Below, one piece after another: positions 15,667 through 22,685 of a DNA stretch of 33,339 bases. The notes under the pieces were generated by a model. The model was not told the origin of the DNA. It was given only the letters and a program-made list of their open reading frames with translations, and ran no database searches. The position numbers and the translations under genes are program-made. Where the stretch lies: IMG/VR virus record IMGVR_UViG_3300028146_000027, positions 1-33,339 of that record; one strand, 5' to 3'. Within the stretch, counting starts at the first letter, position 1, and every line of letters begins with the position of its first letter. This DNA comes from a virus.

Positions 15667-16176
15667 GTGCACAGGTACAAGTGCTGGAATGGGCCGATGC
15701 CGACGACTGCCGCGCAGGCGTCGGCGGCGACCGGTACCACCATCAAGACGATGCTGCAGATCTCCACCCCCTCGACGAGGATGATGCAGCTCATCTCCTG
15801 GGGCTACACCATCGACACGGCCCAGGCCGCCGCCGGCACCGTCGAGCTCCTCCAGACGGACGTCGCCGCCACGGTCACCGCGCACATCGCATCCGGGTTG
15901 CCGTCGCTGGACCCGAACGCACCGCCGTCGCTGATGGCGCTCGGCGTGTCTGCCACCGGATACACCGCCTCCGCCGAAGGAACCCCAGCAGCTACCCGGG
16001 TGTTCGACGCCGTCAAACACAACGGCGGCGGCACCGGCGCATCGCCGGTGATGGAGTACGCCTACCAGTTCGCGCCCGACGAGCGGCCATTCGTCGCGGT
16101 ATCCAAGTTCCTGCGGGTCCGGGCCACGATGGGCACCACCACCGGGATGCTCTGCTGGGTCGTCTGGGACGAGTAG
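15667..16176 (+). CDS. Putative tail-associated beta-rich protein
   Basis: A 169-residue protein starting at GTG 15667, 10 bases after the tape measure stop; an in-frame ATG at about 15697 is an alternative. The body is Thr/Ala-rich with strands (TTIKTMLQISTPSTRMMQLISWGYTID, PFVAVSKFLRVRATMGTTTGMLCWVVWDE) and a Pro-rich middle (SLDPNAPPSLM). It fits the slot where actinophages keep a small tail or baseplate protein, and resembles in style the 6999-7511 product. No family could be named. Confidence 0.65.
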   Translation: MHRYKCWNGPMPTTAAQASAATGTTIKTMLQISTPSTRMMQLISWGYTIDTAQAAAGTVELLQTDVAATVTAHIASGLPSLDPNAPPSLMALGVSATGYTASAEGTPAATRVFDAVKHNGGGTGASPVMEYAYQFAPDERPFVAVSKFLRVRATMGTTTGMLCWVVWDE

Positions 16177-16185
16177 GGGACGACC

Positions 16186-18579
16186 ATGGCCCGCGGCGCG
16201 TCACCGTTCCTGTTCACCGCCCGCCGTGGGGTCGCCTCCGGCGCCACGCCACCGCTCGGCGTGCCTTTCCAGGTGCAAACCCTGGGCACGCTGTGGCCGA
16301 ACGCGCGGCTCATCATCGAGGCCGCATTCGGCGCCGACATCACCACCGACAGCGCCGGCTGGAACTGGTACGACATCACCACCTACGTGCGGTTCGCCGC
16401 CGCACTGACCATCACCCGCGGCCGGGGCGACGAGTCGTCCCAAGCTCAGCCGGCCAGCGCCACGATCGAGCTCGACAACACGTCGGGGAACTTCACCGCC
16501 TGGTCCGTCAACAGCATCTACTGGCCGAACATCGGCCCGAACACGCCGCTGCGGGTCCGGATCGACCTGTCCGGCGACGGCGATGTTTCCTCGGTGCGGA
16601 TGTTCGGCTACGCGCTCGGCTGGGTGCCGACGTGGGACGTGTCCGGCAACCTGCCCGTCGTCACGGTCACGTTCAAGGGGATCTTGCAGCGGCTGGGCCA
16701 GGGCAAGTCGAAGGCACGCTCGGCGATCCGCCGGTTCATCGACGTCTGGCCCCTCGCCCCGGTCGCCTACTGGTCGTGCGAGGACCCGTCGACGTCGCCG
16801 GCGCCGTCCAGTGCCCTGCCCAGCGGGTCGCCGATGCAGGTCACGGTCGGCGCAACCTCCAACGCGTTCCCGAAGTTCGCCGCCGCGACGTCCAGGATCC
16901 AGCCGGCGTCGACCGGGTTCGAGATCCTGCAGATCGCCACCGACCCGCTGATATCCCTCGGCGACGGTGGTGGGCTCGTCGGGCAGATACCGGCCCAGAC
17001 GGGCGCCACCGCCATCTGGAACGCGACATTCGTGGGTTTCGCCTGGGCACCTGACGGCGGCTCCGACATCACCCTCGTGCGCATCGACACGCCCGGCGGC
17101 AGCTTCATCCGCTTCGAGGTGATCCTGCTCGCCGCCGGCGGTGTGCCGGCACTCTACGGCTGGACCAACGACACGGTCCCCGTCAAAACCTTGCTCATCA
17201 CCGGATCGTTGGCGTTCCCCGACGTCGTCAACTACCGGCTGAGGTTCATCGACAACGGCGACGGCACCATGACCGTCGGCATGCGCGTCGGCCGGGCGAC
17301 CAGCACCAGCGAGTTCGGCTTCAACATCAACACGACCGTCTCCGGGCTGAACGCGTGGCCGACGACGATCTACGCCAACCCGTACAACCAGACGGTCAAC
17401 AAAACCGGCGTGATCGGCAGCACCAACCAGACCAACGACATCATCATCGGCCACCTCGCCGTCTACAAGTCGACCCTCTCGCTAGGCGCGCCGACGCTGC
17501 AGAACTCCGGCTTCTACCCCGACGGTGTCACGCTGCGCTCCGCGTGGGGTGGCTGGGTCGGCGAGCCCGCCGACGACCGGCTGCGCCGACTATGCGCCGA
17601 GGACAACATTCCGCTGGATGTCACTGGCGTGTCCACCGCACGCATGGGTATCCAGCTCACCAACACGATACTCACGCTGCTGCGCGAGATCGAGACGACC
17701 GACCTCGGGGTGCTGCTCGACGGCTACACCCGCGGCCTGTCCTACATCTGCGGCAACGCCCGCTACAACGAGGCGACGTCGCTGACCGCCGACCTCGGCG
17801 TCGACCCACCGCAGCTCGCCCCGCCACTCCTCCCCGTCGACAACGATCAGCGTCGCCGCAACTCGTGGAAAGTCACCCGCACCGCCGGCGGCGAAGCGCT
17901 CGCCGAGCAGGACACCGGCATCCTGGGCGTCAACGCCATCGGTGAATACGCCGACAGCAAAACGGTCAACACCTGGGATACGACCACCCTCGCGGATATC
18001 GCATGGTGGCTCGTGCATCTCGGGGTCGTCGAGGGATACCGGTACCCGCAGCTGAACCTCGACCTGGTCGCGCAGCCGGTCCTCGCGCAGGCGTGGATCG
18101 CGATGGCGATCCTCGGCCGGATCGACGTCACCAACATCACGGCCCGGGCGCCGCAGCACCCACCCGGAACCGTGTCGCAGATCCTCGAGGGCTACACGGA
18201 GACGATCGACCCGGTCGCCACCTGGGACGTCGCCGGGAACTGCTCCCCGTATCACCCGTACCGGGTCATCCAGCTCGCCGCGGACACCGGCGACACCTCG
18301 GAATATCTGGGCCGGCTCGACACCGACGACACCACGCTGACCGTCGACGTCCCCGCCGGCGCCAGCAGCTTCAGCGTCACGGTCAACTCTGGTCCGCTGT
18401 GGACGACCACCGCCGATGACTTCCCGCTCAGCGTGAACGTCGCCGGTTATCAGATCACCGTCACCTCAATCACGGGGACCGGCCCGCAGACATTCACGGT
18501 CGACCCGTCCACCGTGACCCGCGGCTTCGGTGCGCACACCCCGGTGAACGTCTGGGATCCCGTCGTCCTGGCCCTGTAG
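16186..18579 (+). CDS. Large minor tail protein with lectin-like insert
   Basis: Probable tail-tip protein that contacts the cell, 797 residues. The N-terminal part has the repeated actinophage pattern DITTYVRFAAALTITRGRGDESSQAQPASATIELDNT (about 60-100) followed by GNFTAWSVNSIYWPNIGPNTPLRVRI. Residues about 188-425 read like a LamG / concanavalin-type insert (PVAYWSCEDPSTSPAP...; YRLRFIDNGDGTMTVGMRVGRA; HLAVYKSTLS). The rest returns to tail-hub-like sequence (TLLREIETTDLGVLLDGYTRGLSYI; ITARAPQHPPGTVSQILEGYTETI) and ends in a small beta domain. It starts at ATG 16186 after a 9-base gap. The tail role is firm; the exact hub or fibre role is not. Confidence 0.82.
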   Translation: MARGASPFLFTARRGVASGATPPLGVPFQVQTLGTLWPNARLIIEAAFGADITTDSAGWNWYDITTYVRFAAALTITRGRGDESSQAQPASATIELDNTSGNFTAWSVNSIYWPNIGPNTPLRVRIDLSGDGDVSSVRMFGYALGWVPTWDVSGNLPVVTVTFKGILQRLGQGKSKARSAIRRFIDVWPLAPVAYWSCEDPSTSPAPSSALPSGSPMQVTVGATSNAFPKFAAATSRIQPASTGFEILQIATDPLISLGDGGGLVGQIPAQTGATAIWNATFVGFAWAPDGGSDITLVRIDTPGGSFIRFEVILLAAGGVPALYGWTNDTVPVKTLLITGSLAFPDVVNYRLRFIDNGDGTMTVGMRVGRATSTSEFGFNINTTVSGLNAWPTTIYANPYNQTVNKTGVIGSTNQTNDIIIGHLAVYKSTLSLGAPTLQNSGFYPDGVTLRSAWGGWVGEPADDRLRRLCAEDNIPLDVTGVSTARMGIQLTNTILTLLREIETTDLGVLLDGYTRGLSYICGNARYNEATSLTADLGVDPPQLAPPLLPVDNDQRRRNSWKVTRTAGGEALAEQDTGILGVNAIGEYADSKTVNTWDTTTLADIAWWLVHLGVVEGYRYPQLNLDLVAQPVLAQAWIAMAILGRIDVTNITARAPQHPPGTVSQILEGYTETIDPVATWDVAGNCSPYHPYRVIQLAADTGDTSEYLGRLDTDDTTLTVDVPAGASSFSVTVNSGPLWTTTADDFPLSVNVAGYQITVTSITGTGPQTFTVDPSTVTRGFGAHTPVNVWDPVVLAL

Positions 18580-18588
18580 GAGGGGATC

Positions 18589-19041
18589 GTGCCGTTCACC
18601 GCCGGGCAGAAGCTCCGCGCCAGCGACCTGAACAAGATCCAGCCCACCATCTACACCGCCCAGCAGTCCGGCAACGCCGGCGCGCAGCAGGCCATCACCA
18701 CCAGCGAGGCGGACTGCCTCAATTGCAGTGTCACATTCACCACGTTGACCGCGGCGACGTGCGAGATCGTGGCGACGTGGGACGTCGACGTGGCCACCGG
18801 CGGGGCGGCCATCGCCCTCGGCCGGGTACGCGTCGACGGCGTCACCATCGCCAACGAAGCCCACTTCTCGATCGTCACGACCAGCTCGCGCACCACGATG
18901 ACCAAGTCGTGGAAATTCTCGGTCGCCGGCGCAGGCAGCCACACGGTTATCCAGCGGGTGCTCAAGAACGCTGCAGCCGGTACCGCGAACTGCGACGACC
19001 AGCACACCGGATTCACCCTAAGCGTCCTGGAGGTGCTGTGA
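18589..19041 (+). CDS. Minor tail / tip protein
   Basis: A 150-residue protein. It opens with MPFTAGQKLRASDLNKIQPTIY, a phrase common at the N-terminus of actinophage tail-fibre and tip proteins, and then forms a single beta-sandwich-like domain (CSVTFTTLTAATCEIVATWDVDVATGGAA; HTVIQRVLKNAAAGTANC). GTG 18589 has AGGAGGGG upstream, a strong site. The endolysin GTG overlaps its stop (GTGA). It may bind host surface sugars, inferred from fold style and position. Confidence 0.72.
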   Translation: MPFTAGQKLRASDLNKIQPTIYTAQQSGNAGAQQAITTSEADCLNCSVTFTTLTAATCEIVATWDVDVATGGAAIALGRVRVDGVTIANEAHFSIVTTSSRTTMTKSWKFSVAGAGSHTVIQRVLKNAAAGTANCDDQHTGFTLSVLEVL

Positions 19042-20042
19042 CCGTCTTCGGCTGGGACGCGAGCGATTTCGACTGGAGCCGCGGCCCCATGAACCTCGCC
19101 GCCGCGCACAGCGATGGCATCGCCTGGTTCACGCATAAGGCCACCGAGGGCGCCACGATAAGGCATATCCACTACGGGGCTGCGCTCACCCGCGCGCGCG
19201 ACGCCGGCATCCCGGTCCTCGGCGCCTACCACGTGGTGCGCTCTGCCGGCGCGCTGTCGGCTCAGGTCAAAGCATTCCTGGCCTACCTGGACGAGGCCAC
19301 GCCGTGGTGGAGGGCGCACCCCAACTTCTTCCTGCAGGTCGACCTCGAGCTGTGGTCCTACGACGCGGTGGCCGCCTCGACCGGGACCGCGTTCGCCGAA
19401 CAGCTCGCCGCGGCGACCGGGCACGCGGTCATCATCTACGCCAGCAAGGGCCAGTACGGAAACGCGCTCGGCGGCTCGAGGCCACTGTGGAACGCCAACT
19501 ACCCGTCCAGCCGAAGCGGCGGATACGCGTCGCTGTACGCGGCTGCCGGCGGCGACCACGGCCCTGGCTGGGCCAGCTACAGCGGCCGTGTCCCGGTCTT
19601 CTGGCAGTACACCTCGAGCGCCACGATCGGCACGCAGCCAGGCTGTGACGCCAACGCCTTCCGCGGCTCCCTCGACGAGTTGCTCACGCTCACCTCAGGA
19701 GGATCCGTGCACACCATCGACGACGTCTACAACGCGGTCGTGTCGATCGCCAACGGAGGACAGCCGCCCACCGGACACTCGGCGGTACCGGACTGGGTCA
19801 AGACGATGCAGACCGCGGCCGGGCAGACGGCCACGGTAGCCGCCTCGGTGCAGGCGCTGCAGGCCGACGTCGCCGAACTCAAGGCCGAGGGCTCGACAGT
19901 GACGCTGGTGCCGGAGCAGATGACCCAACTCCTCGCCGCCTTGCAGGGTCTCGTGCCGACGCTCGAGGAGCTCCGCGGGATCGTCGACGCCGCAGTCAAG
20001 GCGAGGCTCGACGGCTCGACGATCCACACCGTCGGCTCCTAG
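19038..20042 (+). CDS. Endolysin: GH25 muramidase with C-terminal helical domain
   Basis: Cuts the peptidoglycan glycan strand at lysis, 334 residues. GH25 signatures are FGWDASDFDW (4-13), WFTHKATEG (30-38), GAYHVV (62-67), the acid pair Asp102-x-Glu104 in FLQVDLELW, and PVFWQYTSSATIG with CDANAF near 200-215. There is no signal peptide, so release should depend on a holin. Residues about 224-334 form a separate helical, coiled-coil-like domain (VAASVQALQADVAELKAEG; MTQLLAALQGLVPTLEEL). A strong internal ribosome site precedes that domain (see 19697-19709). The start overlaps the tip protein stop. Confidence 0.92.
   Translation: MTVFGWDASDFDWSRGPMNLAAAHSDGIAWFTHKATEGATIRHIHYGAALTRARDAGIPVLGAYHVVRSAGALSAQVKAFLAYLDEATPWWRAHPNFFLQVDLELWSYDAVAASTGTAFAEQLAAATGHAVIIYASKGQYGNALGGSRPLWNANYPSSRSGGYASLYAAAGGDHGPGWASYSGRVPVFWQYTSSATIGTQPGCDANAFRGSLDELLTLTSGGSVHTIDDVYNAVVSIANGGQPPTGHSAVPDWVKTMQTAAGQTATVAASVQALQADVAELKAEGSTVTLVPEQMTQLLAALQGLVPTLEELRGIVDAAVKARLDGSTIHTVGS
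19697..19709 (+). promoter_or_regulatory. Internal ribosome site in the endolysin gene (AGGAGG, then GTG 19707)
   Basis: A perfect AGGAGG at 19697-19702 lies 4 bases before an in-frame GTG at 19707. Starting there would give the 111-residue C-terminal domain alone (residues 224-334 of the endolysin). The site falls exactly at the boundary between the catalytic part and the helical part. Confidence 0.5.
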
Positions 20043-20088
20043 CATCACCAGCTCCGTCCGCCCAGACCCTGCAGACGGTAGGTCCCCC

Positions 20089-20337
20089 ATGCTCGATTCC
20101 CTTGTCCCCTGGGTAACCCAAGGGGGTGCTGTCGGCCTGCTGGCCGGTGCCACGTGGATGTTGTTCACCGGCCGCCTCGTGACGCGCCGTATCCACGAGC
20201 AGGCGGTCGGCCGCGAACGCGAACGCGGCGACGACTGGCGCGACGCCTACCGGGCCGCCGACGCCCGCGCCGACGTACTCGATAAGCAAATGACGGAAAT
20301 CCTTACCTTCGTCCGCACCGCCCGGGAGGCGGCATGA
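20089..20337 (+). CDS. Small membrane protein of the lysis region
   Basis: An 82-residue protein. The N-terminal 30 residues are hydrophobic (LVPWVTQGGAVGLLAGATWMLFTGRLV), giving one membrane segment. The rest is a highly charged helix (RRIHEQAVGRERERGDDWRDAYRAADARADVLDKQMTEIL). This architecture, right after the endolysin, matches small lysis-associated membrane proteins of actinophages, possibly a holin partner. ATG 20089 is preceded by a 46-base spacer. The stop overlaps the next ATG (ATGA). Confidence 0.68.
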   Translation: MLDSLVPWVTQGGAVGLLAGATWMLFTGRLVTRRIHEQAVGRERERGDDWRDAYRAADARADVLDKQMTEILTFVRTAREAA

Positions 20338-20513
20338 CATGGCGCTGGCCGTGGCGGCACCGGAAAGAGCACGCCGAGAACGGAAGTGCGGCGGCAGCGA
20401 AGGAGCGGGCGGAGCAGGCCCGGGCGGATCAGGTCCGCCGCTGGCCCGAGGTGCTCCGCGCCCGTGACGATCTGGCGAGACTGGCTGAGCAGGCGATGCG
20501 GAGGCCGACGTGA
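20334..20513 (+). CDS. Small basic protein MTWRWPWRH..., lysis region
   Basis: A 59-residue protein: Trp/Arg-rich at the start (MTWRWPWRHRKEHAENG), then an Ala/Glu/Arg helix (AAAAKERAEQARADQVRRWPEVLRARDDLARLAEQAM). The ATG overlaps the preceding stop and the next GTG overlaps its own stop. Comparable small W/R-start proteins occur beside holin genes in actinophages. Function is unknown. Despite the small size, tight overlaps on both sides and a charged helical design support a real gene. Confidence 0.6.
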   Translation: MTWRWPWRHRKEHAENGSAAAAKERAEQARADQVRRWPEVLRARDDLARLAEQAMRRPT

Positions 20514-20788
20514 CCGCTGCGATCACCATCGCGATCGCCGCCGGGTTCCTCGCTATGTGCGCGTTCGTCGGTCTCTACTGGCGGTCCGACTGGCGGCACA
20601 CCAGCGTCGGCCGGAACCTGATGGCCCTCCCGGCTGTCCTCGGTGCGCTCTTGGGCCTCTGGCTCATTGCGAGGATCGCCGGACCGCTCCCCGTCTGGCT
20701 GTGGCTCGCCCTGATCCTCGCCCTGGACGCCGTCATGTGGTGGCGGGTCGCCATCCTGTGGCGTCTCCAGCGGGGTCAGTCCCGCTGA
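20510..20788 (+). CDS. Membrane protein, lysis region (possible holin)
   Basis: A 92-residue protein with three probable membrane segments: about 3-22 (AAITIAIAAGFLAMCAFVGLY), 37-58 (NLMALPAVLGALLGLWLIARIAG) and 60-80 (PVWLWLALILALDAVMWWRVAIL). It has a short basic loop YWRSDWRHTSVGRN between the first two and a basic end (RLQRGQSR). The YxSDWRxTxxGRxLMAL pattern is one I associate with actinophage membrane proteins near the lysin. It could act as a holin. Its 3' end overlaps the opposite-strand gene ending at 20776 by 13 bases. Confidence 0.7.
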   Translation: MTAAITIAIAAGFLAMCAFVGLYWRSDWRHTSVGRNLMALPAVLGALLGLWLIARIAGPLPVWLWLALILALDAVMWWRVAILWRLQRGQSR

Positions 20789-21039
20789 CGCTGCTGTCCG
20801 AAGTTCGGGTCGACGCAGTCCATCCGATCGACGATCGCCCCGTCGTCGCGCCTCAGGTACAACCTCGCGCCGCAGTGGCAGCGCCATGACGGATGACCGC
20901 CGTGCTCGTAGCAGGGCGAAAAGGTCCGCTGCCAGCCGCCACTGCCCCACGGATGCCCGGCCGGGCACTCCTCGGGGTCGACCAGCCTCATTCCCTGCTC
21001 GCCCCACGGCACATAGCCGGGCGGGATCTCGTGCTCCAT
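20776..21039 (-). CDS. Small Cys/His-rich, zinc-binding-type protein
   Basis: An 87-residue minus-strand protein starting at ATG 21039 (MEHEIPPGYVPWGEQGMRL). Cysteines and histidines are grouped as CPAGHPW, CYEHGGHPSWRCHCGARLY and a final CVDP. The C-GH-(x)n-C-(x)n-HGGH-x-W-C-x-CGA order is common in small actinophage proteins and suggests a structural zinc site. It runs against the rightward lysis genes: tail-to-tail with the 92-residue membrane protein, head-to-head with the 21061 gene. An upstream extension in the same frame is not preferred. Its role is unknown. Confidence 0.68.
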   Translation of the reverse strand: MEHEIPPGYVPWGEQGMRLVDPEECPAGHPWGSGGWQRTFSPCYEHGGHPSWRCHCGARLYLRRDDGAIVDRMDCVDPNFGQQRQRD

Positions 21040-21060
21040 CAGCCCACCGTAGGAGAAGCC

Positions 21061-21324
21061 GTGACCAGTCCGCAGCAGCCGTCCGTCGGACGGGTCGTCC
21101 ACTACGTCAGCCACGGCAGCCCCGTGCAGTCCGACGGCACGCAGGTATTCGCCTCGAAGTGCCGCGCGGCCATGGTCACCGAGATCACCGACTGCGATGC
21201 GCACACCGAATGCGTCGGCCTGTTCGTGGCCAACCCGACCGGGATCTTCCTCGACCAGCACGTGCCGCACAACGAGACCACCGAGCAGCGCGGCGGCACC
21301 TGGCACTGGCCCGAAAGAGTCTGA
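21061..21324 (+). CDS. Hypothetical conserved-type actinophage protein
   Basis: An 87-residue protein from GTG 21061, with AGGAG 5 bases upstream (21051-21055). The sequence VGRVVHYVSHGSPVQSDGTQVFASKCRAAMVTEI... NPTGIFLDQHVPHNETTEQRGGTWHWPE has the look of a small phage protein seen near actinophage lysis genes; no activity is known to me. It has two cysteines about 11 residues apart and no membrane segment. Only 21 bases separate it from the divergent minus-strand gene, so promoters there would have to overlap. Confidence 0.68.
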   Translation: MTSPQQPSVGRVVHYVSHGSPVQSDGTQVFASKCRAAMVTEITDCDAHTECVGLFVANPTGIFLDQHVPHNETTEQRGGTWHWPERV

Positions 21325-21335
21325 GGAGGCTCACC

Positions 21336-21524
21336 ATGAAGACAGCGAAGTTCTGGGTGGCGCTGGCCACGTCCGTGCTGGTCGCGGTCAGCCAGCTGAC
21401 GCTCCCGGCCAACGTTCAGCAGTGGGTGGCCGTAGCCCTGTCGGTGCTCGGCGCCATTGCGGTGTTCGCGGTACCGAACGCGCCGGCCGTGACCCCGCCT
21501 GCGGACGGCTCCGTCAGCCGCTGA
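21336..21524 (+). CDS. Holin candidate (two membrane segments)
   Basis: A 62-residue protein, likely the pore former that releases the endolysin. Two hydrophobic segments lie at about 6-21 (FWVALATSVLVAVSQL) and 29-46 (WVAVALSVLGAIAVFAVP), joined by a short polar turn (TLPANVQQ), with a Lys-bearing N-terminus (MKTAKF) and a polar C-terminus. Its length and two-span shape fit small actinophage holins. ATG 21336 has GAGGAGG 8 bases before it. It is the last rightward gene before a strong hairpin. Confidence 0.78.
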   Translation: MKTAKFWVALATSVLVAVSQLTLPANVQQWVAVALSVLGAIAVFAVPNAPAVTPPADGSVSR

Positions 21525-21540
21525 CCCGCACACGACAGCA

Positions 21541-21572
21541 CCCCCAGTCTCGCCTCGCGGCGGGGCTGGGGG
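21541..21572. terminator. Hairpin terminator after the lysis genes
   Basis: Arms 21541-21554 and 21559-21572 pair over 14 positions (CCCCCAG... with ...CTGGGGG), with two G-T wobbles and a 4-base loop. It is followed by CGCTTCTC rather than a clear U tract, as is common in GC-rich phages. It lies between the rightward late genes (last stop 21524) and the leftward genes (first stop 21624), so it may stop transcription from both sides. Confidence 0.8.
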
Positions 21573-21623
21573 CGCTTCTCTGCGTCCAGGTGGGTAAACG
21601 TTTCCCGGGTGCTGGCCTGCCGA

Positions 21624-21800
21624 TCAGCCCTCGAGCTCCTCACAGCGGGCCAGGATCGCCAGGGCGAACCGGCGGGCCGTCCGCACGTCCAGCAGCAAAT
21701 CGAACGCCTGGTCGCCGCGGCCGTAGAGCTCGACCCGGTCCTGGGCGGTCTCTACGTCGATGACCAGATCGGTGTCGGTCTCGAAGTCCTGCATCTGCAT
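21624..21800 (-). CDS. Small hypothetical protein
   Basis: A 58-residue minus-strand protein (MQMQDFETDTDLVIDVETAQ..., ending AILARCEELEG). A Shine-Dalgarno GGGAGG lies just upstream of ATG 21800. It is acidic at the N-terminus, then a mixed strand-helix pattern (DRVELYGRGDQAFDLLLDVRTARRFALAIL). It looks like a compact regulator-sized domain, but no family was recognised. It precedes the late terminator on this strand and is separated by a hairpin from the next minus-strand gene. Confidence 0.65.
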   Translation of the reverse strand: MQMQDFETDTDLVIDVETAQDRVELYGRGDQAFDLLLDVRTARRFALAILARCEELEG

Positions 21801-21825
21801 GTCTCTGTCCCTCCCTATCCTGGGA

Positions 21826-21860
21826 GGGCGCTGGAGGTGTTTCCGGCATCTCCAGCGCCC
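21826..21860 (-). terminator. Hairpin between two minus-strand genes
   Basis: Arms 21826-21839 and 21847-21860 pair over 14 positions (GGGCGCTGGAG... with ...CTCCAGCGCCC), with one G-T wobble and a 7-base loop. It sits 9 bases past the stop of the gene at 21869-22039 and before the start of the 58-residue gene. No U tract follows on the minus strand, so it may be a partial terminator or an RNA-stabilising hairpin. Confidence 0.6.
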
Positions 21861-21868
21861 CGCTGTCC

Positions 21869-22039
21869 TCAGTGGTTGTTCTTGATGATCTCGATCGCCT
21901 TCAGCATCCCGGCCCGCTCGGCGGCGCTGGTGTCGTCCTTCAGGAACTCCTTCAGCGTGTCGAGGATGTCGGCGACCGTCTGCTTGGTGGCCTCGTCAGC
22001 GGCTTCGATCATCGCGTCTTCGAACTCGTTCTGCGTCAT
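21869..22039 (-). CDS. Small acidic helical protein
   Basis: A 56-residue protein: MTQNEFEDAMIEAADEATKQ, continuing ADILDTLKEFLKDDTSAAERAGMLKAIEIIKNNH. It is an amphipathic, acidic helical bundle without membrane segments. Two further in-frame ATGs lie upstream (22045, and 22054 giving 61 residues). I prefer 22039 because AGGGAG sits 6 bases before it, while that same sequence lies too close to, or inside, the longer forms. Function is unknown. It is the first gene left of a long non-coding segment. Confidence 0.65.
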   Translation of the reverse strand: MTQNEFEDAMIEAADEATKQTVADILDTLKEFLKDDTSAAERAGMLKAIEIIKNNH

Positions 22040-22242
22040 GTCCATCTCCCTCATCGCTGCTTGTTCCTTAAGTATGCAGCGTTCAAGCTGCTTTATCCAG
22101 GCCCTCTGACCTGGGAAAACACGACAGCCTGCCGCCTGCCGGCGCAGGAGCGGAGATCTGGTGGCGCGGGTGACCCGCTATGTCCGCTTTGATATAGACC
22201 CATGGGTAACTTGTTCGGAGAGTAAGCGATCTTCAATGCCCA

Positions 22243-22389
22243 CGAAACGGACAGGAGGATGCAGCGCTAGCGCTTCGTCATTAGGAACTGGCCAAAAGGA
22301 TGAGTAGTAAACCGGATCGAAACGGACACGTGTTGGAAAATGGTGGCTAGATGATCTCTGCCATGTTGGATTCAGGAACGAAACGGACA
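22243..22389 (+). repeat. Three 11-base direct repeats CGAAACGGACA
   Basis: Exact copies at 22243-22253, 22318-22328 and 22379-22389, spaced 75 and 61 bases. A fourth, inverted relative (TGTCCGCTTTG, 22181-22191) matches 9 of 11. All lie in the non-coding segment left of the small HTH gene at 22431. The same orientation and exact identity suggest protein-binding sites. Confidence 0.75.
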
Positions 22390-22418
22390 GCACGAAGCGT
22401 GAACGCTGCCTTCTTTGC

Positions 22419-22424
22419 TACGCT
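22419..22424 (+). promoter_or_regulatory. Possible -10 box (TACGCT) for a leaderless transcript
   Basis: TACGCT lies 6 bases before GTG 22431, so transcription would start at or next to the start codon. No Shine-Dalgarno sequence precedes that codon, which agrees with leaderless translation, common in actinobacteria. No good -35 box is visible. Confidence 0.35.
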
Positions 22425-22430
22425 GACCGG

Positions 22431-22685
22431 GTGCCCACCATCCACATCACCGTCGACGGGCGCGAGGCGCTCACCGTCGAGCAGGCCGCCGCGCGCTACG
22501 GCCTGGCACCCTCATCCGTCCGGGCCGCACTGACGCGTCTCGGCACCGCGATCACCCCGGCCGCCATGCTCGACGGCCGCAAGCCCCTCTACGACGCGGA
22601 GGCCCTGGACGCCGCCATGGAGGCGCGGCCAGGAAAAGGCGCGCCGGGCAAGCCCAAGCGCGCCACCGGGAAACGTTTACCCTAG
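22431..22685 (+). CDS. Small HTH protein, excisionase- or MerR-like
   Basis: An 84-residue protein with a helix-turn-helix at about 15-35 (LTVEQAAARYGLAPSSVRAALTRL), then LDGRKPLYDAEALDAAME, like the wing and closing helix of excisionase/MerR-type domains, and a basic Lys/Pro tail (KGAPGKPKRATGKRLP). It starts at GTG 22431, probably leaderless. Its stop TAG and the stop of the convergent minus-strand gene share the palindrome CCTAGG. It could be the recombination directionality factor for the integrase at 24399; that is inference from fold and distance. Confidence 0.65.
   Translation: MPTIHITVDGREALTVEQAAARYGLAPSSVRAALTRLGTAITPAAMLDGRKPLYDAEALDAAMEARPGKGAPGKPKRATGKRLP

Larger units (their letters stand above)
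22055..22430. other. Non-coding segment, lower GC, with palindromes and repeats
   Basis: About 375 bases without a convincing gene, between divergent small genes. By counting, 22261-22320 is 52% GC, against roughly 70% around it. It contains GCGGGT-g-ACCCGC (22166-22178), the 10-base palindrome ACCCATGGGT (22198-22207), the 12-base palindrome AGCGCTAGCGCT (22263-22274), and three copies of CGAAACGGACA. This could be a regulatory, attachment or replication-origin locus; none of these is shown. Confidence 0.55.

Noticed and set aside
21609-22109. 166-residue plus-strand frame
   Set aside because: It crosses two hairpins and lies opposite two small minus-strand genes with good ribosome sites.
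22178-22393. 71-residue minus-strand frame in the non-coding locus
   Set aside because: It has no ribosome site, a GTG-type start, residue use unlike the neighbours, and runs through the direct repeats and palindromes.
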